64,000 nt of DNA, from assembly GCF_001053185.1 (NCBI RefSeq), contig NZ_CSTD01000003.1, positions 91,626 through 155,625 on the forward strand. Direction: 5' to 3'. Every line of letters begins with the position of its first letter. Position 1 is the stretch's first letter. This document shows, one piece after another, positions 39,391-48,506 of this stretch. Below the pieces are notes generated by a model that was not told the DNA's origin, did not search any database, and saw only the letters and a program-made list of their open reading frames with translations. The translations under genes were made by a program, and so were the position numbers. The DNA is from Mycobacterium bohemicum DSM 44277. GTDB lineage: Bacteria > Actinomycetota > Actinomycetes > Mycobacteriales > Mycobacteriaceae.

Positions 39391-40779
39391 GTGAGCGTCT
39401 TGCTCTTCGGGGTTTCGCACCGTAGTGCGCCGGTTTCGGTCCTGGAACAGCTCAGCATCGACGAGTCCGATCAAGGCAAGATCGTCGACCGCGTGATGCA
39501 GTCGCCGCTCGTGACCGAGGCCATGGTCTTGTCGACGTGCAACCGCGTCGAGGTGTACGCGGTGGTGGACGCCTTCCACGGCGGCCTGGCGGTGATCGGG
39601 CAGGTGCTCTCCGAATACTCCGGCATGTCGATGGGCGACCTGACCCAATTCGCCTACGTGCGCTACAGCGAGGCCGCCGTCGAGCATCTGTTCGCCGTGG
39701 CCAGCGGCCTGGACTCGGCCGTGGTCGGCGAGCAGCAGGTGCTCGGTCAGGTGCGCCGCGCCTACGCTGCGGCCGAGGCCAACCAGACCGTCGGCCGGGT
39801 GCTGCACGAGCTGGCCCAGCGGGCCTTGTCGGTGGGCAAGCGGGTGCACTCCGAAACCGCCATCGACGCCGCGGGGGCCTCCGTGGTGTCGGTCGCCCTG
39901 AGCATGGCCGAGCGCCGGCTGGGCGGCTTGGAGGGCAAGACGGCCGCGGTCGTCGGCGCCGGAGCGATGGGCGCACTGGCCGCAGCGCACCTGACCCGCG
40001 CCGGCATCGGCCACGTGCACGTGCTGAACCGGTCGTTGTCCCGCGCGCAGCGGCTGGCCCGCAAGATCCGCGAAGCCGGGGTCGGGGCCCACGCCCGGAC
40101 CATCGACGCCGTGGCCGACGCCCTGGCCGACGCCGACGTCGTGGTCAGCTGCACCGGCGCGGTGAGCCCGGTGGTGTCGCTGGCCGACGTGCACCACGCG
40201 CTGGCCACTTCCCGCCGCTCGGACGTTGACGAGGCCACCCGCCCGCTGGTCATCTGCGACCTGGGCATGCCGCGCGACGTCGACCCGGCGGTGGCCGGCC
40301 TCCCCGGCGTGTGGGTGGTCGATGTGGACCGCGTGCAAAGCGAACCGTCGGCGCACGCCGCGGCCTCGGACGTCGAGGCGGCCCGCCACATCGTCGCGGC
40401 CGAAGTCGCCGCCTACCTGGCCGGCCAGCGGATGGCCGAGGTCACCCCGACGGTGACCGCCCTGCGTCAGCGCGCCGCCGACGTGGTCGAGGCGGAACTG
40501 CTGCGCCTGGACAACCGGCTGCCCGGGCTCGGCGGCACCGAGCGCGAAGAGGTGGCCCGCACGGTGCGCCGGGTGGTGGACAAGCTGCTGCACGCCCCGA
40601 CCGTGCGGATCAAGCAACTCGCCAGCGCCCCCGGCGGCGACAGCTACGCCGAGGCGTTGCGCGAACTGTTCGAACTCGACCAGACCGCCATAGACTCGGT
40701 CGCCGCCGTCGGCGCCGGCGAATTGCCCGTGCTGCCAAGCGGATTCGACGCCGGCACACCCAAACGGACCACCGAGTAG
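39391..40779 (+). CDS. hemA: Glutamyl-tRNA reductase
   Basis: 462 residues. Reduces glutamyl-tRNA to glutamate-1-semialdehyde, the first committed step of heme synthesis (C5 pathway). The catalytic Cys50 is in [10 protein letters not shown]. The NADPH domain has [19 protein letters not shown] and the C-terminal dimerisation helix begins near [20 protein letters not shown] 39391 has AGGTGA 8 nt upstream and gives [15 protein letters not shown]; longer frames are unlikely. It leads the hemA-hemC-hemD-hemB run. Confidence 0.95.
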   Translation: MSVLLFGVSHRSAPVSVLEQLSIDESDQGKIVDRVMQSPLVTEAMVLSTCNRVEVYAVVDAFHGGLAVIGQVLSEYSGMSMGDLTQFAYVRYSEAAVEHLFAVASGLDSAVVGEQQVLGQVRRAYAAAEANQTVGRVLHELAQRALSVGKRVHSETAIDAAGASVVSVALSMAERRLGGLEGKTAAVVGAGAMGALAAAHLTRAGIGHVHVLNRSLSRAQRLARKIREAGVGAHARTIDAVADALADADVVVSCTGAVSPVVSLADVHHALATSRRSDVDEATRPLVICDLGMPRDVDPAVAGLPGVWVVDVDRVQSEPSAHAAASDVEAARHIVAAEVAAYLAGQRMAEVTPTVTALRQRAADVVEAELLRLDNRLPGLGGTEREEVARTVRRVVDKLLHAPTVRIKQLASAPGGDSYAEALRELFELDQTAIDSVAAVGAGELPVLPSGFDAGTPKRTTE

Positions 40780-40792
40780 CCGATTGGCACAC

Positions 40793-41743
40793 GTGATCCG
40801 GATAGGCACCCGGGGCAGTCTGTTGGCCACCACCCAGGCCGGCGTCGTCAGGGACGCGTTGATCGCCAACGGCCACGCCGCGGAATTGGTGACCATCAGC
40901 ACAGCCGGCGACCGATCCTCGGCCCCGATCCAGACCCTTGGCGTGGGGGTGTTCACGACCGCGCTGCGCGAGGCCATCGAGGACGGCCGGGTGGACGCCG
41001 CGGTGCACTCCCACAAGGATTTGCCGACCGCCGACGACCCGAGGTTCACGATCGCGGCGATACCCCCGCGCAACGACCCCCGCGACGCCGTGGTGGCCCG
41101 CGACGGGCTGGTGCTGGGGGAGTTGCCGGCGGGTTCGCTGGTGGGCACGTCGTCCCCCCGGCGGGCCGCGCAGCTTAGAGCATTGGGTCTCGGTTTGGAA
41201 ATCCGCCCCCTACGAGGCAACCTAGATACCAGGTTGAACAGGGTAAGCAGTGGTGATCTTGACGCGATCGTGGTGGCCCGCGCCGGTCTGGCCCGGCTGG
41301 GTCGCCTCGACGATGTCACCGAGACGTTAGAGCCGGTGCAGATGTTGCCAGCACCGGCTCAGGGCGCGCTCGCCGTGGAATGCCGCGCCGGTGACGACCG
41401 GCTGGCGGCAGTGCTGGCGGAGTTGGACGACGCCGACACGCGCGCGGCGGTCACCGCGGAGCGAGCCCTGTTGGCCGAACTGGAGGCCGGTTGCTCTGCA
41501 CCGGTGGGCGCGATCGCCGAGGTGGTCGAGTCCATCGATGACGACGGTCGCGTCTTCGAAGAGCTGTCGCTGCGCGGTTGCGTGGCGGCACTGGACGGGT
41601 CCGATGTGATCCGGGCGTCCGGCATCGGCGCTCCCGGTCGGGCACGAGAGCTCGGGCTCTCGGTGGCCGCGGAGTTGTTCGAGCTTGGCGCCCGCGAGCT
41701 GATGCGGGCGGCGCGGCAAGAAGAACCCGCGCGAGAAGATTGA
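40793..41743 (+). CDS. hemC: Porphobilinogen deaminase
   Basis: 316 residues. Joins four porphobilinogens into hydroxymethylbilane. The dipyrromethane cofactor is attached to Cys234 ([11 protein letters not shown]). GTG 40793 gives the family start [15 protein letters not shown] 40784 is an alternative. Codons at ~41173-41260 are unlike the rest: TTA, CTA, AGA, AGG and GTA cluster there and local GC falls to about 52%. It starts 13 bp after hemA. Confidence 0.95.
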   Translation: MIRIGTRGSLLATTQAGVVRDALIANGHAAELVTISTAGDRSSAPIQTLGVGVFTTALREAIEDGRVDAAVHSHKDLPTADDPRFTIAAIPPRNDPRDAVVARDGLVLGELPAGSLVGTSSPRRAAQLRALGLGLEIRPLRGNLDTRLNRVSSGDLDAIVVARAGLARLGRLDDVTETLEPVQMLPAPAQGALAVECRAGDDRLAAVLAELDDADTRAAVTAERALLAELEAGCSAPVGAIAEVVESIDDDGRVFEELSLRGCVAALDGSDVIRASGIGAPGRARELGLSVAAELFELGARELMRAARQEEPARED

Positions 41744-41774
41744 GACAGGACGTGAGAGCGACGTGGGAGCGACA

Positions 41775-43460
41775 ATGACGCGCCAATCACCCATGCGAGG
41801 ACGCAAGCCGAGGCCGGGCCACATCACCTACGTGGGTTCGGGGCCGGGCGACCCGGGATTGCTGACCACACGGGCCGCCACGGTGCTGGCCAACGCCGCC
41901 CTGGTGTTCATCGACCCCGACGTGCCCGAACCGGTGCTGGCGCTGATCGGCCGGGACCTGCCGCCGGTGTCCGGTCCCGCGCCGGCCGCCCCGGCCCCCT
42001 CGAACGCCGAAGCCGCAGCCGACGCCCACCAGGACGCGACGGCATCCGCGGTGATCACCGGCGGCCCCGACGTCCGCCCGGCGGTGGGTGAACCCGCGGA
42101 GTTGGCCAAAACGCTGGTCGCGGAGGCCCGTTCGGGGGTCGACGTGGTCCGGCTGGTGGCCGGTGACCCGCTGACGGTCGACGCGGTCGTCGCCGAGGTC
42201 AACGCCGTCGCGCGCAGCCACCTGCAGATCGAGATCGTCCCCGGCCTGGCCCCGGCCAGCTCGGTCCCGACCTATGCGGGGCTGCCGCTGGGCTCCTCGC
42301 ACACCGTCGCCGACGTCACCGGCGACGCGGCGGGCATCGACTGGGAGGCGCTGGCCGCCGCGCCCGGGCCGCTGATCCTGCAGGCGACCGTTTCGAACCT
42401 GGCCGCCACGGCGCGCACCCTGATCGAGCACGAGCTGGCCGAGACGACCCCGTGCGTGGTGACCGCGCACGGGACCACCTGCCAGCAGCGGTCGGTGGAG
42501 ACCACGCTGCACGGGCTCACCGACTCCGGGGTGCTGGGCGCCGCGGACCCGGCCGGCCCGCTGACCGGACCGCTGGTGGTGACCATCGGCAAGACCGTGG
42601 CCGCCCGCGCCAAGCTCAACTGGTGGGAGAGCCGCGCGCTGTACGGCTGGACCGTGCTGGTGCCCCGCACCAAGGACCAGGCCGGCGAGATGAGCGAGCG
42701 GCTGACGTCCTACGGCGCCCTGCCCATCGAGGTGCCCACCATCGCCGTCGAGCCGCCGCGCAGCCCGGCGCAGATGGAGCGGGCGGTCAAGGGGCTGGTC
42801 GACGGCCGGTTCCAGTGGGTCGTGTTCACCTCCACCAACGCGGTGCGCGCGGTGTGGGAGAAGTTCGGCGAATTCGGCCTGGACGCGCGCGCGTTCTCCG
42901 GTGTGAAGATCGCCTGTGTGGGCGAGCAGACGGCCGACCGGGTCCGCGCGTTCGGCATCAGCCCCGAGCTGGTGCCGGCCGGCGAGCAGTCCTCGCTCGG
43001 ACTGCTCGACGACTTCCCGCCCTACGACAGCATTTTCGACCCGGTGAACCGGGTCCTGTTGCCGCGCGCCGACATCGCCACCGAGACGCTGGCCGAGGGG
43101 CTGCGCGAGCGTGGCTGGGAGATCGAGGACGTCACCGCCTACCGGACGGTGCGCGCCGCGCCGCCGCCGGCGGCCACCCGCGAGATGATCAAGACCGGCG
43201 GCTTCGACGCGGTCTGCTTCACGTCCAGCTCGACGGTGCGCAACCTGGTCGGCATCGCCGGTAAGCCGCACGCGCGGACGATCATCGCCTGCATCGGTCC
43301 CAAGACCGCCGAGACCGCCGCCGAGTTCGGGTTGCGGGTCGACGTCCAGCCGGACACGGCCGCGGTCGGTCCGTTGGTGGACGCCCTGGCCGAGCACGCC
43401 GCGCGGTTGCGGGCCGAGGGGGCGCTGCCACCGCCGCGTAAGAAGAGCCGCAGGCGCTAG
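41775..43460 (+). CDS. hemD: Fused uroporphyrinogen-III methyltransferase-like/uroporphyrinogen-III synthase
   Basis: 561 residues. The N-terminal half is a SAM-dependent tetrapyrrole methyltransferase fold (YVGSGPGDPGLLTTRAA at ~18-34). A Pro/Ala-rich insert lies at ~65-100. The C-terminal half from ~300 (GWTVLVPRTKDQAGEMSERL) is the HemD synthase that closes hydroxymethylbilane to uroporphyrinogen III. The methyltransferase part looks divergent (insert after the first strands) and may not methylate. GGGAG lies 6 nt before ATG 41775. Confidence 0.93.
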   Translation: MTRQSPMRGRKPRPGHITYVGSGPGDPGLLTTRAATVLANAALVFIDPDVPEPVLALIGRDLPPVSGPAPAAPAPSNAEAAADAHQDATASAVITGGPDVRPAVGEPAELAKTLVAEARSGVDVVRLVAGDPLTVDAVVAEVNAVARSHLQIEIVPGLAPASSVPTYAGLPLGSSHTVADVTGDAAGIDWEALAAAPGPLILQATVSNLAATARTLIEHELAETTPCVVTAHGTTCQQRSVETTLHGLTDSGVLGAADPAGPLTGPLVVTIGKTVAARAKLNWWESRALYGWTVLVPRTKDQAGEMSERLTSYGALPIEVPTIAVEPPRSPAQMERAVKGLVDGRFQWVVFTSTNAVRAVWEKFGEFGLDARAFSGVKIACVGEQTADRVRAFGISPELVPAGEQSSLGLLDDFPPYDSIFDPVNRVLLPRADIATETLAEGLRERGWEIEDVTAYRTVRAAPPPAATREMIKTGGFDAVCFTSSSTVRNLVGIAGKPHARTIIACIGPKTAETAAEFGLRVDVQPDTAAVGPLVDALAEHAARLRAEGALPPPRKKSRRR

Positions 43461-43515
43461 TGGCGACCGCAAGCGCGGCGAAGCCGGGCGCAGCGGGTCG
43501 CCACGGAGGACCCTA

Positions 43516-44496
43516 GTGGCCTACCCGCGGCAGCGGCCGCGTCGGCTCCGCTCGACCCCCGCGTTGCGGCGCTTGGTGGCGCAAACATCCTTGGAGCCAA
43601 GGCATTTGGTGCTGCCGATGTTCGTCGCCGACGGCATCGACGAACCGCGGTCGATCTCGTCCATGCCCGGCGTCGTGCAGCACACGAGGGATTCGCTGCG
43701 CGCCGCCGCCGCCGACGCCGTCGCCGCCGGGGTGGGCGGGCTGATGCTGTTCGGCGTTCCCCGTGACGACGACAAGGATCCGGTCGGCTCGGCCGGCACC
43801 GACCCCGACGGCGTCCTCAACGTCGCCCTGCGGGACCTGGCCAAGGATCTCGGCGAGGCCACCGTTTTGATGGCCGACACCTGCCTGGACGAGTTCACCA
43901 ACCACGGGCACTGCGGCGTCCTCGACGACCGGGGGCGTGTCGACAACGACGCCACGCTGGCGCGTTACGTGAAACTGGCTGTCGCCCAAGCGGAGTCGGG
44001 CGCCCACGTGGTCGGGCCGAGCGGGATGATGGACGGCCAGGTGGGCGCGATCCGCGACGGCCTGGACGCCGCGGGCTACACCGACGTGGCGATCCTGGCG
44101 TACGCCGCCAAGTTCGCCTCGGCCTTCTACGGCCCGTTCCGCGAGGCGGTGAGCTCGAGCCTGTCCGGGGATCGGCGCACCTATCAGCAGGAGCCGGGCA
44201 ACGCGCGCGAGGCGCTGCGCGAGATCGAGCTGGATCTGGGCGAGGGCGCCGACATCGTCATGGTCAAACCCGCGCTCGGCTACCTCGACGTGGTGTCCGC
44301 GGCGGCGTCGATCTCGCCGGTGCCGGTCGCGGCCTACCAGGTGTCGGGGGAGTACGCGATGATCTGCGCCGCGGCCGCCAACGGTTGGGTCGACGAGCGG
44401 GCCGCCGCGCTGGAGTCACTTGGCTGCATCCGGCGGGCCGGGGCCGATATCGTGCTCACCTACTGGGCCGCGGCCGCCGCGGCCTGGCTTTCGTGA
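43516..44496 (+). CDS. hemB: Delta-aminolevulinic acid dehydratase
   Basis: 326 residues. Condenses two aminolevulinates to porphobilinogen. The Schiff-base lysines are in AYAAKFASAFYGPF and VMVKPALGYLD. The metal site reads MADTCLDEFTNHGHCGVLDD, with only part of the Zn-type cysteine set, so metal preference should be checked. GTG start; 55 bp after hemD. The stop is one base before the next gene. Confidence 0.95.
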   Translation: MAYPRQRPRRLRSTPALRRLVAQTSLEPRHLVLPMFVADGIDEPRSISSMPGVVQHTRDSLRAAAADAVAAGVGGLMLFGVPRDDDKDPVGSAGTDPDGVLNVALRDLAKDLGEATVLMADTCLDEFTNHGHCGVLDDRGRVDNDATLARYVKLAVAQAESGAHVVGPSGMMDGQVGAIRDGLDAAGYTDVAILAYAAKFASAFYGPFREAVSSSLSGDRRTYQQEPGNAREALREIELDLGEGADIVMVKPALGYLDVVSAAASISPVPVAAYQVSGEYAMICAAAANGWVDERAAALESLGCIRRAGADIVLTYWAAAAAAWLS

Positions 44497-44497
44497 G

Positions 44498-45103
44498 ATG
44501 GGGCGCGCGTTGCAACCACCGACATCACCGACACCGGAGGCACCGGCCGGGGACACCGAGCCCAAGCCGTTGTTCTACGAGCCCGGCGCCAGCTGGTTGT
44601 GGGTGCTGTTGGGGCCGATCTCGGCGGCGTCGATGGTGCTGATCGAGGTGTGGAGCGGCGCGGGGGTCGGGCTGGTGGTCCCCGCGATCTTTCTGGTGAT
44701 GGTGTCGGCGTTCGTGGCGTTGCAGGTGAAAGCGGCGCGGATCCACGTGTCGGTCGAGTTGACCGCGGACGCCCTGCGGGAGGGCACGGAGACGATCCTG
44801 GTCCGCGAGATCGTCAGGGTCTATCCGGAACCCGAGAACCACGAGGCGTCGGGCAAGGAATTGGCCAAGTGGCAGTCGGCGCGGGCGCTCGGCGAACTGG
44901 TCGGGGTGCCTCGCGGCCGAACCGGCATCGGGCTCAAGCTCACCGGGGGCCGCACCGCGCAGGCCTGGGCGCGCAATCACCGCGGCCTGCGGGCGGCGCT
45001 GGCCCCGCTGGTGCAGGAGCGGGTGGACCGTGCCGCCTCCGATCTCATCGCCGACATCGACCACGATTTCGACCACGAAGACGAGCCGGGGTCAGAGCTG
45101 TGA
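44498..45103 (+). CDS. DUF3093-like membrane protein (Rv0513 family)
   Basis: About 201 residues. A hydrophilic start is followed by two adjacent hydrophobic helices (ASWLWVLLGPISAASMVLIEV and VGLVVPAIFLVMVSAFVALQV). A cytosolic domain with RIHVSVELTADALREGTETI and an acidic C-terminus (DFDHEDEPGSEL) follow. Function unknown. The ATG is immediately after the hemB stop, and the stop overlaps the next GTG by 4 nt, so it is part of the heme operon. Confidence 0.78.
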   Translation: MGRALQPPTSPTPEAPAGDTEPKPLFYEPGASWLWVLLGPISAASMVLIEVWSGAGVGLVVPAIFLVMVSAFVALQVKAARIHVSVELTADALREGTETILVREIVRVYPEPENHEASGKELAKWQSARALGELVGVPRGRTGIGLKLTGGRTAQAWARNHRGLRAALAPLVQERVDRAASDLIADIDHDFDHEDEPGSEL

Positions 45104-45360
45104 TCACACGCTACCGCGCGCTGCTCGAACTCGCGCTGGCCTGCGCGGCGTTGGCCGGAGCCGGGGTGGGCTGGGTGCATGCGCGCCACCCGGTCGCGGT
45201 GGCGCCCGTCGCCGAGGGGCAGCCCGCCACCTCGTCGCTGGTCTACGACCCCCAGCTGCTGCTGTTGACGATGATGCTGATCACGACCGCCGGCGTGCTG
45301 GCGGTGGTGGGAATCGCCCGCCTGAGGCGGGTTTCGCGGCGGCTTAGGCCGTCTTCTTGA
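45100..45360 (+). CDS. Small two-helix membrane protein (Rv0514 family)
   Basis: 86 residues. Two transmembrane helices (LLELALACAALAGAGVGWVH; LLLLTMMLITTAGVLAVVGIA) separated by a ~25-residue loop and followed by a basic tail (RLRRVSRRLRPSS). The GTG overlaps the preceding stop. The last 17 nt overlap the 3' end of the convergent STAS gene. Function unknown. Confidence 0.75.
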   Translation: MITRYRALLELALACAALAGAGVGWVHARHPVAVAPVAEGQPATSSLVYDPQLLLLTMMLITTAGVLAVVGIARLRRVSRRLRPSS

Positions 45361-45763
45361 TGAGCGGCAGCACCAGCTGACGCCGGCTGACGATCGCGTC
45401 GGCCAGGTTTCGCAGCGCCTCGTGCACCGAACGGGCGGTGGGGAACGCGTCCTCGGCGCGGGCGTCGTTCAGTAGCTCGGTGACCGCGGGACCCACGACC
45501 AACGTCCACTCCGCCCCGGCGGCGCTGCAGTCGTCGTCGAATGTCAGCAACAGGGACATGCCGGCACCGGTGAAGCGGCGGACCTCGCTGAGGTCGAGCA
45601 CCACCGGGCCGCCGCCCAACAGGAAGCGGCGGAGGTACTGGGCGACCTGCTCGACGTTGGTGGCATCGATTTCGCCCTGGATCGTGACGACGGTCGCCAG
45701 GTGGCGACCGTGTGCCCGAATCCGCGCGCCACCACAGTCGACGATCGTGGTTCTGCCAGCCAT
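45344..45763 (-). CDS. oprA: STAS-domain anti-anti-sigma factor (OprA-like)
   Basis: 139 residues, matching Rv0516c. STAS domain with VVTIQGEIDATNVEQVAQYL and the phosphorylatable-serine region VRRFTGAGMSLLL, where the usual DSSG is TGAGMS. In M. tuberculosis this protein works in osmosensory signalling towards SigF and is phosphorylated by PknD near its N-terminus. ATG 45763 has AGGAGG 7 nt upstream; ATG 45793 is in frame but lacks such a site. Confidence 0.83.
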   Translation of the reverse strand: MAGRTTIVDCGGARIRAHGRHLATVVTIQGEIDATNVEQVAQYLRRFLLGGGPVVLDLSEVRRFTGAGMSLLLTFDDDCSAAGAEWTLVVGPAVTELLNDARAEDAFPTARSVHEALRNLADAIVSRRQLVLPLIKKTA

Positions 45764-46081
45764 GAGCAACCTCCTGCGCGGTGTTGAACTCAACGCTAAG
45801 CGGCAAAGATAAGGGGACCGACAACCGGCTCTAACTCTTTGCTAAGAGGCGAATTCGGGTGTACCCGCGGGTAACCGGGCAAAGACCGGGCGCCGTCGGG
45901 TCGCCTCGCGGGGCGCGGCCACGCCGAAACCCCTCACTCCGCGCGCCTCGCCGCGCTGTTAGGCTGCCTTGGCTGCCGGTTGCGAGGCGGGGGGACCGGT
46001 GATCGCAACCTGGCCTCGACGGGGCCGGCCAGTTCGATCACGTGGCGACCGAAACAGCACAGTCGAGACGGAAAGAGCATC
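45764..46081. other. Intergenic region between divergent oprA and acyltransferase
   Basis: 318 bp without a convincing gene. It should hold both promoters. The minus strand has TATCTT near 45810 as a possible -10 for oprA, and GTTGA-AC-TCAAC is an inverted repeat in its leader (45782-45793). A perfect 12-bp palindrome TACCCGCGGGTA lies at 45862-45873. The remainder is GC-rich and featureless. Confidence 0.5.
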
Positions 46082-47296
46082 GTGCGCACCGGAGAGATCA
46101 GGGCCCTGACCGGGCTCCGCATCGTCGCCGCGCTCTGGGTCGTGCTGTTCCACTTCCGGCCGATGCTGGCCGACGCATCACCCGACCTGCGCGACGCCCT
46201 CGCGCCCGTGCTCAACTGCGGGGCCCAGGGCGTCGACCTCTTCTTCATCCTCAGCGGGTTCGTGCTGACCTACAACTACCTCGACCGCATGGGCCGGTCC
46301 TTCTCGGCGCGGGCCACCCTGCGCTTCTTGTGGCTGAGGCTTGCCCGGGTCTGGCCGGTGTACCTGGTGACCCTGCACCTCGCGGCCGTGTGGGTGATCT
46401 TCACCCTGCATGTCGGGCACGTGCCGTCGCCGGACGCCGCCCGGCTCACCGCGATCAGCTACGTGCGCCAGATCCTGCTGGTGCAGCTGTGGTTCCAGCC
46501 CTACTTCGACGATTCCAGCTGGGACGGGCCGGCCTGGTCGATCAGCGCCGAATGGCTCGCCTACCTGATGTTCGGGGCGCTCATCCTGGTGATCTTCCGG
46601 ATGCAGCACGCGACGCGGGCGCGGGGCCTGATGTGGTTGGCCTTCGCCGCGTCGCTGCCGCCGGTGGCGCTGTTGCTGACCAGCGGCCAGTTCTACACGC
46701 CGTGGAGCTGGCTGCCGCGCATTGTCACGCAGTTCGTCGCCGGCGCCCTGGCCTGTGCGGCGGTGCGCAGGTTGCGGCTGACCGATCGCGCCCGCCGAAT
46801 CGCCGGGTACGTCTCGGTGCTCATCCTCGCCGCCGTCGTGGGTGTCCTGTATTTCCTGGACGCCCACCCGATCAGCGGTGTGGTGGACAGCGGCGGGGTG
46901 GTCGACCTGCTGTTCGTTCCGCTCGTGATGGCGCTGGCGATCGGGGCCGGCAGCCTGCCCAGAGTGCTCTCGACGCGGGTGCTGGTCTACGGCGGGGAGA
47001 TCTCGTTCTGCCTGTACATGGTTCACGAGCTGGTGCATACGGCCTGGGGCTGGGCCGTCGAACAATTCGAGCTGGTCCCGCAGGACAATCCGTGGAAGTG
47101 GAACATCGTCGCCCTGCTGCTGGTGGCGGTGGTCATCTCGGTCCTGCTGTACCACTTCGTCGAAGAGCCCGCGCGCCACTGGATGCGCAGGATGGTCGAC
47201 GTGAGGGCCGTGACCATGGGTCCCGACGGGTCGGGGAGCGCCAAGGTTCGTCAGATCGACAGTGCGCGGGAGGCGGTTTCGGCTCGCGCGGTGTGA
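46082..47296 (+). CDS. Acyltransferase-3 membrane protein (Rv0517 family)
   Basis: 404 residues from GTG 46082 (GGAAAGAG upstream). A typical OafA/YrhL acyltransferase-3 domain with about ten transmembrane helices. Signature RALTGLRIVAALWVVLFHF with the catalytic His, then GVDLFFILSGFVLTY. It transfers acyl groups to cell-surface glycans or lipids. There is no SGNH domain fused, but the next gene encodes a separate secreted SGNH hydrolase, which could be its partner. Confidence 0.85.
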   Translation: MRTGEIRALTGLRIVAALWVVLFHFRPMLADASPDLRDALAPVLNCGAQGVDLFFILSGFVLTYNYLDRMGRSFSARATLRFLWLRLARVWPVYLVTLHLAAVWVIFTLHVGHVPSPDAARLTAISYVRQILLVQLWFQPYFDDSSWDGPAWSISAEWLAYLMFGALILVIFRMQHATRARGLMWLAFAASLPPVALLLTSGQFYTPWSWLPRIVTQFVAGALACAAVRRLRLTDRARRIAGYVSVLILAAVVGVLYFLDAHPISGVVDSGGVVDLLFVPLVMALAIGAGSLPRVLSTRVLVYGGEISFCLYMVHELVHTAWGWAVEQFELVPQDNPWKWNIVALLLVAVVISVLLYHFVEEPARHWMRRMVDVRAVTMGPDGSGSAKVRQIDSAREAVSARAV

Positions 47297-47365
47297 CAAT
47301 TGTCGAGTCGGGTGTCGGGGTGGGTGCTCGGGCTGGCCGCCGAGAAATCGCAGGGGAGGAAGTGA

Positions 47366-48052
47366 GTGAGTCGTCTGGCGACCTGTGTCGTGGCGCTGGC
47401 TCTGATGGTCGGGCTGTTCGTCCATCCGGGGCGGGTGCGGGCCTACGGCATGCTGACTCAGGATTACCGCCTGAATCACGTTGCCGTGGTGAGTGATTCG
47501 TACACCACTGGAACCAACGAGGGTGGCGAGGGTCCGCGCTCGTGGCCAGCCCGCGCCTGGAAGTTGCTGGCCCAGGGCGGTGAGCGCGTCGCACCGGACG
47601 TGGCGGCCGAGGGCAGGGCCGGCTACGTCGTGCGCGGGGACCACGGCAGCGTTTTCGAGGATCTGACGGCGCGCGCGGTCAAGCCCGACGATGCGCTGGT
47701 GGTGTTCTTCGGCTCCCGCAACGACGAGGGCGTCGACCCGGGCGTGCTGGCCCAAAACATCCGCAAGACTTTCGATCTCGCGCGCCGGGCCGCGCCCTCG
47801 GCGAAGTTTCTGGTGATCGGGCCGCCCTGGCCGACCGCCGATGTCCCGCCGGCCATGTTCGCCGTGCGCGACGCGCTGGGCGCCGGGGCCGCGGCCGCGG
47901 GCGCGGCGTTCGTCGACCCGATCGCCGAACGCTGGTTCGTCGACCGGCCCGACCTCATCGGCGCCGACGGCGTACACCCGACCGACGCGGGACATGAATA
48001 CCTGGCGGACATGATCGCGCCGCTGATCCGAATGCAACTGGCGCCGGCCTAG
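47366..48052 (+). CDS. Secreted SGNH/GDSL hydrolase (Rv0518 family)
   Basis: 228 residues. An N-terminal signal peptide (LATCVVALALMVGLFVHPG). SGNH blocks: block I as VVSDSYTTGTN (Ser nucleophile), block III as FFGSRNDEG, block V as ADGVHPTDAGHEY (Asp/His). Acts outside the membrane as an esterase or acyl-transfer partner. GGAGGA lies 6 nt before GTG 47366. It starts 69 bp after the acyltransferase, in one unit. Confidence 0.86.
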   Translation: MSRLATCVVALALMVGLFVHPGRVRAYGMLTQDYRLNHVAVVSDSYTTGTNEGGEGPRSWPARAWKLLAQGGERVAPDVAAEGRAGYVVRGDHGSVFEDLTARAVKPDDALVVFFGSRNDEGVDPGVLAQNIRKTFDLARRAAPSAKFLVIGPPWPTADVPPAMFAVRDALGAGAAAAGAAFVDPIAERWFVDRPDLIGADGVHPTDAGHEYLADMIAPLIRMQLAPA

Positions 48053-48138
48053 ATCAGGCGTGCCGGGCGGTTTCCCGGGCTCCCGCAGCGTACCGAGTGT
48101 GCCTGTTACGCAATGATTTCGAGTGATTCATGTGCATG

Positions 48139-48324
48139 TCACCCACAGTCGGCGATTTTCTCGGCACCCTCGTCGGCGGGCAGCTCGTGATGGCGCAGCG
48201 TCGGCATGTGTGCGGCGTATCCACGCTTCTCGAATGCGATGCGGGCCTCAAGCCCAATTGCTCGCCGCGAGTTGCCGTGGATCAACACGACAGTCTGGCC
48301 TCGGCCATGACGCTCGCCGGCGGT
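48139..48324 (-). pseudogene. Alpha/beta-hydrolase, N-terminal remnant
   Basis: Directly after the small membrane gene and in its frame, ~60 codons read GRGQTVVLIHGNSRRAIGLE, then ARIAFEKRGYAAHMPTLRHH and ELPADEGAEKIADCG before a stop. This is the oxyanion-side start of an alpha/beta hydrolase (LIHGN) and strands 1-3. The nucleophile elbow, the rest of the core and a start codon are missing. The other ~85 bp up to 48053 show nothing. Codon use is more A+T-rich than its neighbours. Confidence 0.65.
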
Positions 48325-48441
48325 TCAGTCGTCGGCGTGCCGCTCGTAATCCCAGCGCTCCAGGCGCGTCTGCAACTGCATCAGGCCCATCCCCGCGACC
48401 GGGGCGACCACGGCTATACAAGCCAGCAGCAGCGGACTCAT
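48325..48441 (-). CDS. 38-residue membrane peptide
   Basis: Reads MSPLLLACIAVVAPVAGMGL then MQLQTRLERWDYERHADD. One hydrophobic helix (residues 3-21) is followed by an amphipathic, charged tail. GGAGGT lies at 48448-48453, 6 nt before the ATG, a textbook ribosome-binding site. I recall similar short peptides in other mycobacteria with the same LQxxLERWDYERH tail, often near a hydrolase. Here a hydrolase remnant follows in the same direction. Function unknown. Confidence 0.75.
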   Translation of the reverse strand: MSPLLLACIAVVAPVAGMGLMQLQTRLERWDYERHADD

Positions 48442-48506
48442 CTCACAACCTCCAAATACCTTTTGTCAGTATGACGTTCGTGTGCATCGATTTGGTTCAT
48501 TTCGGA

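Noticed and set aside
39214..41319. Open frame of ~700 codons antisense to hemA and hemC
   Set aside because: A shadow of hemA/hemC; composition is low-complexity and no domain is seen.
46178..48037. Open frame of ~620 codons antisense to the acyltransferase and SGNH gene
   Set aside because: Both sense genes have clear motifs; the antisense protein has none.
48130..48474. 114-codon plus-strand frame in the 48.1-48.5 kb gap
   Set aside because: It is antisense to the 38-residue gene with its good ribosome-binding site and to the hydrolase stub; its own start lacks one and the sequence has no family resemblance.
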